Shown here: piece after piece, positions 16,348-23,462 of the stretch
How the letters are laid out: the number at the start of each line of letters is the position of its first letter
Position numbering within the stretch: position 1 is the stretch's first letter
Origin: Candidatus Methylomirabilota bacterium
GTDB taxonomy: Bacteria > Methylomirabilota > Methylomirabilia > Rokubacteriales > CSP1-6
Direction of reading: 5' to 3'
DNA length: 64,000 nt
Assembly (NCBI GenBank): GCA_035709005.1
Contig: DASTFB010000055.1
Span: 1 to 64,000 of the forward strand
Translations under genes and position numbers: made by a program
The notes under the pieces: model-generated
Seen by the model: the letters and a program-made list of their open reading frames with translations, nothing else
The model's database searches: none
Told to the model about the DNA's origin: nothing

Positions 16348-17549
16348 TGGCCTCGCTGGGCCTGGTCAACGTCGGCGCCCTGGCCACCGGCATCCTGACG
16401 GCGCCCCGGCTGGAGGCCGAGGCCATCCTGGTGGAGGACGGGCGCATCGCGGCCATCGGCGCCGCCGCGCGGACGGGCGCCAGCGCGGCCGACGTCGTCG
16501 TGGACTGCCGGGGCACCACGGTGATGCCCGGCCTCATCGACTCGCACTGCCACGTGGTGCTGGGCGACTACACGCCGCGCCAGAAGACGGTGGACTTCCT
16601 CGACTCCTACGTGCACGGGGGCATCACGTCCGTCGTCTCGGCCGGCGAGGGCGTGCACGCGCCGGGCCGGCCCCACGATCCGGCGGCGGTCAAGGCCCTG
16701 GCCATCGCCGCCGCCAAGTGCTTCGAGCACTTCCGTCCCAACGGCATGAAGGTGAATGCCGGCTCGGTGGTGCTGGAGCCCGGGTTGACCGACGACGACT
16801 TCGCCGAGATGGCGAGGCACGGCGTCCGTCACGCCAAGTACGGCTTCGGCGGCTACGCCCGGCCCGAAGACGGCGCCCCCGAGGTGCGGCGGGCCCAGAA
16901 GCACGGGCTCTGCGTCATGTCGCACAGCGGCGGGACCTCGATTCCCGGCTCGAGCCCCATCAGCCACGAGATCCTGCTGCAGCTGCGGCCCGACGTGTGC
17001 GGCCACGTCAACGGCGGCACCACCTCGCTGGACGAGGCGGGGCTCGACGCGATCATCCGGGAGACCGACATGGCCCTGCAGGTGGTGCAGGCGGGCAACC
17101 TCCGCTCGGCGCTCTATATATTGAAGCGCTGCCGCGAGGTGGGCGCGCTGCCCCGGCTCTGCGTGGCCAGCGACACGCCCACGGGGACGGGCGTCATGCC
17201 GATGGGGGTGCTCAAGAGCGTCTGCGAGCTGGCCTCGCTCGGCGATCTGGCCCCGGCCGAAGCCATCGCGCTGGCCACCGGCAACAACGCCCGGGCCTTC
17301 CGCCTGGCGTCCGGCACGGGGACCATCGCCGTGGGGGCGCCGGCCGACCTTCTCGTCTGCGACGCCCCGGCCGCCTCGCTGGCCCGCGACGCCTTCGAGG
17401 CCATCGCCCGCGGCGATATTCCCGGCATCTCGTGCGTGATCATCGACGGCGAGGGGCGCGTGGGCCGCAGCCGCAACACGCCGCTGGCCAAGCGCCTGGC
17501 CGGGGTCGACGGCCGGGCCGCCGGCACGCAGAGCCACACCACACACTGA
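16347..17549 (+). CDS. Enamidase-like amidohydrolase
   Basis: 400 residues. The metal site begins GLIDSHCHVV; downstream come SAGEGVHAPGRPHDP, KHGLCVMSHSGGTSIPGSS, CGHVNGGTTSLDE, ASDTPTGTGVMPMGVL and the C-terminal GDIPGISCVIIDGEG then SRNTPLAKR. From memory, these blocks line up closely with Eubacterium barkeri enamidase, which opens a tetrahydronicotinate ring in nicotinate fermentation; the alignment was not computed. The ATG overlaps the upstream stop (TGATG). Its position between a flavin monooxygenase and a VOC dioxygenase suggests degradation of an N-heterocycle or cyclic amide, which is inference. Confidence 0.83.
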   Translation: MASLGLVNVGALATGILTAPRLEAEAILVEDGRIAAIGAAARTGASAADVVVDCRGTTVMPGLIDSHCHVVLGDYTPRQKTVDFLDSYVHGGITSVVSAGEGVHAPGRPHDPAAVKALAIAAAKCFEHFRPNGMKVNAGSVVLEPGLTDDDFAEMARHGVRHAKYGFGGYARPEDGAPEVRRAQKHGLCVMSHSGGTSIPGSSPISHEILLQLRPDVCGHVNGGTTSLDEAGLDAIIRETDMALQVVQAGNLRSALYILKRCREVGALPRLCVASDTPTGTGVMPMGVLKSVCELASLGDLAPAEAIALATGNNARAFRLASGTGTIAVGAPADLLVCDAPAASLARDAFEAIARGDIPGISCVIIDGEGRVGRSRNTPLAKRLAGVDGRAAGTQSHTTH

Positions 17550-17560
17550 AGGAGACGATC

Positions 17561-18508
17561 ATGCCACTCATCAAAGTGACCGACCTCGCGTACGGGCGTC
17601 TGCGGGCGCCGGACCTGGACGTCATGGAGGAGTTCCTGACTCACTTCGGGATGATCCGATCGGCCCGGACGAATACCGCGCTCTACATGCGGGGCACCGA
17701 CCCGCCTCACCACCTCCACGTGACGGAGAAGGGCGATCCGGCCTTCGTGGGCTTCGCGTACTACGCGGCGAGCGAGGAGGACCTGCACCGGGTGGCCCGG
17801 GCGCCGGGGGCCTCGGCGGTGGAGAAGATGGACGAGCCGGGCGGAGGCCAGCGCGTCCGGCTGCGCGAGCCCAACGGCTACCAGATCGAGGTCGTGTACG
17901 GCATCGAGCGACTGGCGCCGGTTGCCGTGGAGCGGGATCCCATGAACACGGGCGCCGAGCCGCTCCGGCGTCCGGGCAAGCTCATGCGGCTGTCGACCTC
18001 ACCGGCGCCGATCAAGCGCATCGGCCACGGGGTGATGGGCTCGCCGAAGGTGCGGGAGACGGTCCAGTGGTTCCGCGAGACGCTGGGGTTCCTCTGCTCG
18101 GATGACGTCTATGCGGGCGACAAGGACAACCTCATCGGCTCGTTCAACCGCTGCGACCGCGGTGACGAGTACGTCGATCACCACGTCTTCTTCTGCGTGC
18201 ACAACGAGCGGGCGGGCCTCAGCCACCTGTCGTTCGAGGTCCCGGACATCGACGCGGTGTTCAAGGATCACGAGTATCTGATGCGCCTCGGGAAGTACGA
18301 GCACATGTGGGGGGTCGGCCGGCACCTGCTGGGCAGCCAGGTCTACGACTACTGGGCCGACCCGTGGCGCCGGACGCACGAGCGGTGGGCGGACACCGAT
18401 CGCCTGAACGCGAAGAGCGGCTCCAACCTGTTGCCGGCGCACGAGGCGCTCCGGAGCCAGTGGGGCACCGATCCGCCGCAGAAGTTCCTGGGCCACGTGA
18501 GCCCCTGA
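17561..18508 (+). CDS. VOC-family protein, extradiol (catechol 2,3-dioxygenase-like) type
   Basis: 315 residues with two vicinal-oxygen-chelate halves (about 1-125 and 145-300), as in type I extradiol dioxygenases. Candidate metal ligands are His in KRIGHGVMGSP, His in AGLSHLSFEVPD and a glutamate in RRTHERW, the usual H-H-E order. AAGGAG sits 7 bases before the ATG, 11 bases after the enamidase-like gene. It would cleave a catechol made by the upstream HpaB-type hydroxylase; this coupling is inferred from gene order. Confidence 0.84.
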   Translation: MPLIKVTDLAYGRLRAPDLDVMEEFLTHFGMIRSARTNTALYMRGTDPPHHLHVTEKGDPAFVGFAYYAASEEDLHRVARAPGASAVEKMDEPGGGQRVRLREPNGYQIEVVYGIERLAPVAVERDPMNTGAEPLRRPGKLMRLSTSPAPIKRIGHGVMGSPKVRETVQWFRETLGFLCSDDVYAGDKDNLIGSFNRCDRGDEYVDHHVFFCVHNERAGLSHLSFEVPDIDAVFKDHEYLMRLGKYEHMWGVGRHLLGSQVYDYWADPWRRTHERWADTDRLNAKSGSNLLPAHEALRSQWGTDPPQKFLGHVSP

Positions 18509-18515
18509 CTCAGGG
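18503..18515. terminator. Palindrome spanning both stop codons of convergent genes
   Basis: CCCTGA-C-TCAGGG: the TGA of the VOC gene and the reverse-strand TGA of the oxidoreductase are one base apart and form the arms. Too short and lacking a T tract to be sure it terminates. Confidence 0.25.
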
Positions 18516-19517
18516 TCGGAGCACGACCTTCCCCGTCCCCGAGCGGTCGGCGACGATCCGGTGGGCGAGCGCCGCCTCGGCCAGCGGGAGCACGCGGTCG
18601 ACGAGCACGCGATAGCGGCCGTCGGCCGCGGCGCGCAGGCTGCGCTCGAGATCCTCCGGCGTGATGCGCCCGACCGAGCCGATGACCGTGATGGAGTTCA
18701 GGTACAGGTGCTTCACGTCGAGGGGGACCGTCCCGCCGCCGTGAGCACCCGCGGTGATCAGCCGTCCGCCCCGGGCCAGGCAGGCCAGGGCCCTGGGGAA
18801 GAGCTCGGCGTCGGCGATGTTCTCGAAGACGACATCGACCCCCCGCCCGTGGGTGATCCGCCGGACCTCGGCCGTCAGGTCCTGCGTCCGGTAGTTGATG
18901 CCGGCCTCGGCGCCGAGATCGACGGCGGCCCGGACGCGTTCGTCGGCGCCGGCCGCCGCGATGGCCCTGGCCCCCAGGCTCCTGGCCAGCTGGACGCCGG
19001 CCGCCCCGAGCCCGCCCGCGGCGCCCATCACCAGCACCCACTCGCCGGCGCCGAGCCGGGCGTCGTCCCGCAGCATGGTCAGCGCGACGGGGGCGTGGCG
19101 CGCGACCACCGTGGCCGTCACGAAGTCGACGCCGTCGGGAATCGGGTGCGTGACCGCGACCGGCACCTTGACGTACTCGGCGTAACCACCCCAGGCGTGC
19201 ACGCCGAGCAGCACCGGACCCGCCGTCGCGGTGGCCGGCTGCAGGAGCTGCATGGTGACGACGCGATCGCCGGCGTTGCGGGCGGTGACGCCGGGGCCGA
19301 CGGCGGCCACCACGCCGGACGGATCGACGCCCAGGACGTGAGGGAGCGTGACCGGCGTCGCGTAGATCCCGGCGCGGACGGCCAGATCGAGCGTCCGGTT
19401 CACCGACACCGCCTGCACCCGGACCACCACCTCGCCCGGGCCGGGCGCCGGCGTGGGGATCTCCTCGAGCCGTAGCACCTCGGGCGGCCCGAATTCGCGC
19501 AGCACGATGGCCTTCAT
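18510..19517 (-). CDS. Zinc-independent quinone oxidoreductase/alcohol dehydrogenase family (MDR)
   Basis: 335 residues from the ATG at 19517; upstream in-frame sequence lies within the permease gene. The N-terminal MKAIVLREFGPPEVLRLEE and the Rossmann motif VLVMGAAGGLGAAGVQLA are typical of NADPH quinone oxidoreductases and crotonyl-CoA-reductase-like MDR proteins. The structural-zinc cysteine cluster is absent. It is the last gene of the minus operon downstream of the sugar-type ABC permeases (5-base gap), perhaps acting on the imported compound or its product. Confidence 0.88.
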   Translation of the reverse strand: MKAIVLREFGPPEVLRLEEIPTPAPGPGEVVVRVQAVSVNRTLDLAVRAGIYATPVTLPHVLGVDPSGVVAAVGPGVTARNAGDRVVTMQLLQPATATAGPVLLGVHAWGGYAEYVKVPVAVTHPIPDGVDFVTATVVARHAPVALTMLRDDARLGAGEWVLVMGAAGGLGAAGVQLARSLGARAIAAAGADERVRAAVDLGAEAGINYRTQDLTAEVRRITHGRGVDVVFENIADAELFPRALACLARGGRLITAGAHGGGTVPLDVKHLYLNSITVIGSVGRITPEDLERSLRAAADGRYRVLVDRVLPLAEAALAHRIVADRSGTGKVVLRP

Positions 19518-19522
19518 GCAAC

Positions 19523-20344
19523 TCACTCGCGGACTGCGCCCGCCAGCAGCCCGCGCACGAGGTGCCGCTGCAGGACGAGCACGATGAGGATGGGGGGAAG
19601 ACTGGCCAGCATCGAGGCGGCCGCGATGTCTCCCCACGGGACCTCGTACACGCCGGGGAAGAGGGCGAGGGCCACGGGCACGGTACGGCTCGCTTCGGTC
19701 GCGGTGAACGTGTAGGCGAACAGGAACTCGTTCCAGCTGAACAGGAACGTGAGGAGCGCCGTGGAGGCCAGGCCAGGGGCCAGGAGCGGCAGCACGATCC
19801 GGCCGAGCGTCTGCGTCGTGCTCGCCCCGTCCACGGCCGCGGACTCCTCGAGGGCGTGCGGGATCTCCCGGATGAAGCCGGCCAGCAGCCAGATGGTCAA
19901 CGGCAGCGCGAATGACGTATGGGCCAGGACGAGCGCCATCCAGGTGTCGCGCAGCCCCAGCGAGCGGAGGATCAGGTAGAGGGGGCTGACCGTGGCGATC
20001 TGAGGAAAGGCCGTGCTCCCCACGATCGCCAGGAGCAGGAGGTTCTTGCCCGGCACGGCCAGGCGGGCGATGCCATAGGCGGCGGGCACGCCGAGCGCCA
20101 GCGCCAGCAGCGTGGTGAGGCTGGCGATGCCGAAGCTGTTGGCCAGCGCCCGGGGAATGAGGCTCTGCTCGAGCACGACTCGATAGTGATCGAGCGTCAG
20201 CCGCGTGGGTAAGAGCGGCGGCAGGCGGAGCAGCTCGGCTTCCGGCTTGAACGAGGTCAGGAGCTGCCAGAAGAACGGCACCGCGTAGGCGGCCAGGCCG
20301 AGCAGGACGAGCGCGTCGGGCAGGGCGTGGACCAGCCGCTTCAC
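19523..20344 (-). CDS. Carbohydrate-type ABC transporter permease (MalG/UgpE-like)
   Basis: 273 residues with about six membrane segments. The EAA loop ALEESAAVDGASTTQTLGRI (about residues 186-205) identifies a CUT1 inner-membrane permease. The GTG at 20344 overlaps the stop of the first permease as GTGA, giving translational coupling. It works with the permease at 20341-21213 and the binding lipoprotein at 21210-22523. No ATPase gene lies in the cluster; in CUT1 systems an unlinked MsmK/UgpC-type ATPase can be shared. Confidence 0.92.
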   Translation of the reverse strand: MKRLVHALPDALVLLGLAAYAVPFFWQLLTSFKPEAELLRLPPLLPTRLTLDHYRVVLEQSLIPRALANSFGIASLTTLLALALGVPAAYGIARLAVPGKNLLLLAIVGSTAFPQIATVSPLYLILRSLGLRDTWMALVLAHTSFALPLTIWLLAGFIREIPHALEESAAVDGASTTQTLGRIVLPLLAPGLASTALLTFLFSWNEFLFAYTFTATEASRTVPVALALFPGVYEVPWGDIAAASMLASLPPILIVLVLQRHLVRGLLAGAVRE

Positions 20345-21213
20345 GTCACCACGCCCTCGCGGCGGAGGAGCCTCAGATACGCCCAGGCCACCGTCATGAC
20401 CAGGGCGAAGACAATCATGCCGATGGCCGAGCCGAAACCGAGCTGGAGCATCTGAAACAGGCTGCGATACGCGTAGACGGTGAGCGTCTCGGTGGCGTTG
20501 GCCGGGCCGCCCCCGGTCAGCACGTACATGATGTCGAAGGCCCGCACGGCGTCGAGCGTCCGGAAGAGCACGGCGATCATCACGATCTGGCGCAGGAGCG
20601 GAAGCGTGACGTGCCGGAGCGTTCCCAGGCGCCCAGCCCCGTCCATCTGCGCCGCCTCGTAGACCTCGGCGGGGATCGAGAGCAATCGCGCGTAGGCCAG
20701 GATCGCCACGAAGGGCATGGTGCGCCAGACGTCGGAGAGGATCACGGCCGGCAGCGCGAGCCGCGGATCGCCCAGCCAGTTGAGCGCCCAGCCGCCCAGC
20801 ACGACGTTCACGAGGCCGGCCGACGGGTGGTAGAGCCACTCGAAGAGCTTGGCGGTGACCACGGCCGGCATCGCCCAGGCCAGCAGGAGCAGGGACAGGC
20901 CGAGCCGGCGCCCGCGCGGCCGGGCCTGCAGCGCCAGCGCGACCAGCAGGCCCAGGCCCAGCTCGAGGAGCACGGAGGCGACCGTGAACAGTCCGGTGGT
21001 CCTCACCGCGCTCCAGAAGCGCGGGTCCTGCGCCAGGAACGCATAGTGGCCGAGGCCGGCGAACTCGGCGATCCCGAACACCGGGACGCGATGCTGGAGC
21101 GAGAGCCAGAGCACGTAGAGGCTGGGGTATCCCGTGAGCAGCAGGAGGACGGCGAGCGCGGGCGCCACCAGCAGCAGGCCCCGGCGTCGGCGCGCGCGCT
21201 GGCCCGCAGTCAC
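20341..21213 (-). CDS. Carbohydrate-type ABC transporter permease (MalF/UgpA-like)
   Basis: 290 residues. It has an N-terminal membrane anchor after RARRRR and six predicted segments; the EAA loop is EVYEAAQMDGAGRLGTLRHV. The GTG start overlaps the stop of the binding-protein gene (GTGA), and its own stop overlaps the next permease start, so the three transporter genes are translated together. The imported solute is probably a sugar or polyol by family, but the sequence does not show which. Confidence 0.92.
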   Translation of the reverse strand: MTAGQRARRRRGLLLVAPALAVLLLLTGYPSLYVLWLSLQHRVPVFGIAEFAGLGHYAFLAQDPRFWSAVRTTGLFTVASVLLELGLGLLVALALQARPRGRRLGLSLLLLAWAMPAVVTAKLFEWLYHPSAGLVNVVLGGWALNWLGDPRLALPAVILSDVWRTMPFVAILAYARLLSIPAEVYEAAQMDGAGRLGTLRHVTLPLLRQIVMIAVLFRTLDAVRAFDIMYVLTGGGPANATETLTVYAYRSLFQMLQLGFGSAIGMIVFALVMTVAWAYLRLLRREGVVT

Positions 21214-22523
21214 AGCAAGGCGCCGAGGAAGTGCTCGAGCCGCTGACGCCCTTCGCGGATCGCCCGCTGCGCAGGCTTGAGGCCGACCAGGACCGCCGAG
21301 AACTCCGGCTGCAGCGTGGTGGACAGCACCAGGTAATACGGCGTGACGGGTCGGGGGCGGCCGGCCAGCATGAGCCCGTGGATCTGCGGCAGCCGCGGGT
21401 GGTCGCGCGTGAGCTCCGGATCGTGATAGACGGCCTGGCGACTGGGGTAGAGCGCGGCTCCGGAGACCATCGCTCGCTGGGCGCGCTCGCTCGTCAGGAA
21501 GCGGACGAGCGCCAGCGCCGCCTCGGGGTGGGCGGTGTGCCGGGAGATTCCCAGGTGTGAGCCCCCGGTGGAGCCGTAGCCGGCGTCGCCCTCGGGGTGC
21601 CGCGGCAGCGCGGCGATGCCCACCTTGCCCCGCACCGGGGAGTCCGGCGCTTCGAACAGATTCAGCGCGTAGGGCCAGTTGCGCAGGAAGATGGCGTGGC
21701 CTTCACCGAAGGCGCGACGGCTGAGCTCCTCGTCGGCCGCGGTCATCCAGGCCGGGCTGATCCGCGTCTCGATGAGGCTGCGCAGGAACGCGAGCGCCTC
21801 CGCCGCCTCCTCGGGTTGCGGGAACAGGTGTCCGTCCTCGCCCAGGAGCCGGGCGCCGTTGGCCCAGAACGCCTCCAGGACGTTCACCACCATGCCTTCG
21901 TACTGCTTGCCCTGCCACAGGTAGCCCTCGAGCTTCGGATCGCCCTCGGCGGCCCGGATGTGCCGCACCTGGCGGACCAGCTCGTCCCACGTCTTCGGGG
22001 GCTCGAACCCGTATCGGCCCAGGAGGTCCGTCCGGAAATACAGCATCCCCACGTTCATGTTCCAGGGCAGGGCCCACACCCGGCCGTCGTACGTCGCCGC
22101 CGCCACGGCGGACGGAAAGTGCGGGTCGGTCTCGCCCGGGGCCAGCCGCGGCGTGAGATCGAGGAGCCACCCGGCCCGGGCGAACTCCGGGACCCAGATG
22201 ACGTCGAGCATCATCACGTCGAACCCCGGGCTGCCCCCTTCCAGGTTGATGGCGTAGAACTGGTGCTGATCGTCGGACGTCCAGGGCAGCGACTCGCTCT
22301 TGACCCGGAGCCCCGGATGCTCGGCTTCGAATTGACGGAGCAGTGTCGGAATCGGATCGCTGGGCCCGAGGATGCGCGAGTGCTTGAACACCAGCGTGGT
22401 GACCCCCGGCGCCGACGACTCCCCAACGCACCCTCCGAGGGCCAGCCCCGCCGCCAGGAGGAGGAGGAGGACGGCCCTGGAGGCCACAAGGAAAGGGCTC
22501 AGCCGCGGGCTCTGTGCACCCAT
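21210..22523 (-). CDS. Extracellular solute-binding lipoprotein, family 1 (sugar ABC importer)
   Basis: 437 residues from ATG 22523. A lipoprotein signal peptide runs AVLLLLLAAGLALGGC, with the lipidated Cys at residue 32. The body shows the family 1 pattern: FDVMMLDVIWVPEFARAGWL, WALPWNMNVGMLYFRTDLL and GYGSTGGSHLGISRHTAHP. It captures the substrate outside the membrane for the two permeases that follow. The chosen start overlaps the methyltransferase gene by 25 bases with only a weak Shine-Dalgarno; in-frame TTG 22490 and GTG 22487 are alternatives that would shorten the signal peptide. Confidence 0.9.
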   Translation of the reverse strand: MGAQSPRLSPFLVASRAVLLLLLAAGLALGGCVGESSAPGVTTLVFKHSRILGPSDPIPTLLRQFEAEHPGLRVKSESLPWTSDDQHQFYAINLEGGSPGFDVMMLDVIWVPEFARAGWLLDLTPRLAPGETDPHFPSAVAAATYDGRVWALPWNMNVGMLYFRTDLLGRYGFEPPKTWDELVRQVRHIRAAEGDPKLEGYLWQGKQYEGMVVNVLEAFWANGARLLGEDGHLFPQPEEAAEALAFLRSLIETRISPAWMTAADEELSRRAFGEGHAIFLRNWPYALNLFEAPDSPVRGKVGIAALPRHPEGDAGYGSTGGSHLGISRHTAHPEAALALVRFLTSERAQRAMVSGAALYPSRQAVYHDPELTRDHPRLPQIHGLMLAGRPRPVTPYYLVLSTTLQPEFSAVLVGLKPAQRAIREGRQRLEHFLGALL

Positions 22524-23374
22524 TGCCTGAGTGCGCGCTGCCAGTCGGCCGGCAGGCGGAACGAGCCGCGGAAGCCCGCCCGCCGGGGCCTTTGCTCCGG
22601 TCGCCAGCCGCCGACGCGAGCCGTGGCCTTCAGCGCCAACGACCGCTCGACGGCAGCGTGTAGCTGCCACTTGTCCAAATCTCCGGTTCCGGGGTCGTCA
22701 CGGGCGGCGCGCAACGCGGACCAGAAGGGCGCCTCAACCACCGTGTGGGGATCGAGCGCGCAACGCCGTTGCAGGATGTCCGCGGGCACCTGCTGCGGGT
22801 CATCGACGACGTAGTCGTGAAGGATCTCGTCATACTTCTCGGCGAGCACCCTGTTGCCGGAATCGGCGCCGAGAACGACCAGGGTTCCGGTGGGCTGGGT
22901 GTCGACGATGATCGTCACCAGGTCGGCTCGATACCGCTGCAGTACAGGCAGGATCTTGTAGACGTCGCCGGCCCAGTCACGGGTGTGACGGTCGCGGGCT
23001 GCCTCGTCGACCCCGCGTGGCAACACGTCGTCGAACACGATCACGCTCGTCCAGTCCGTGTAGCGCTCGACGTTGATGAAGTCCCGGAGAGCGAACTCGA
23101 AGCGATGCATGCCATCGATGAAGGCCAGGTCGACGGGAGCGCCGCCAAAATGCTCGAACGGGTCGTCCCGAAGGAAGAACGCGTCGCTCGTCGCCTTGAC
23201 GAGTTGCAGGTCGCAGCTGATCTCCGAGACCACCTTGAACGCGGGGTCGACGGCGACCGTCGGTACGCGCGAGAGGGCCAGGCTCCGGCCGTATTCGACA
23301 CCGATCTCGAAGTACGTCCGAGGCTGGTAGACCTCGTGCAACTTGCGAAGGAGATCATGACGCAGCAATGGCAT
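22499..23374 (-). CDS. Class I SAM-dependent methyltransferase-like protein
   Basis: 291 residues. The N-terminal FEIGVEYGRSLAL is the SAM-binding glycine-rich motif, followed by VDLAFIDGMHRFEFALRDF and VIVFDDVLPRGVDE, as in the Methyltransf_24 group often found with surface polysaccharide or glycosyl modification genes. The ATG at 23374 is only about one base after TAGGAG; a TTG two codons in (23368) would have better spacing, so the start is uncertain. It opens the operon with the sugar importer, but its biochemical link to transport is unknown. Confidence 0.75.
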   Translation of the reverse strand: MPLLRHDLLRKLHEVYQPRTYFEIGVEYGRSLALSRVPTVAVDPAFKVVSEISCDLQLVKATSDAFFLRDDPFEHFGGAPVDLAFIDGMHRFEFALRDFINVERYTDWTSVIVFDDVLPRGVDEAARDRHTRDWAGDVYKILPVLQRYRADLVTIIVDTQPTGTLVVLGADSGNRVLAEKYDEILHDYVVDDPQQVPADILQRRCALDPHTVVEAPFWSALRAARDDPGTGDLDKWQLHAAVERSLALKATARVGGWRPEQRPRRAGFRGSFRLPADWQRALRQWVHRARG

Positions 23375-23462
23375 ACTCCTACGAGTCTGCGTTGGGTCGG
23401 CGGTAGAGTAGGCGCGGCGGTCTCCGAGATCAAGCGCCCCGACCCCCCAGCAAGGAGCGTGG

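Noticed and set aside
13776-17549. Possible 1257-residue fusion ending in the enamidase-like domain
   Set aside because: Only the last 400 codons match a protein family. The upstream part is out-of-frame translation of DUF169 and HpaB, and the TGATG junction at 16345-16349 gives a normal start.
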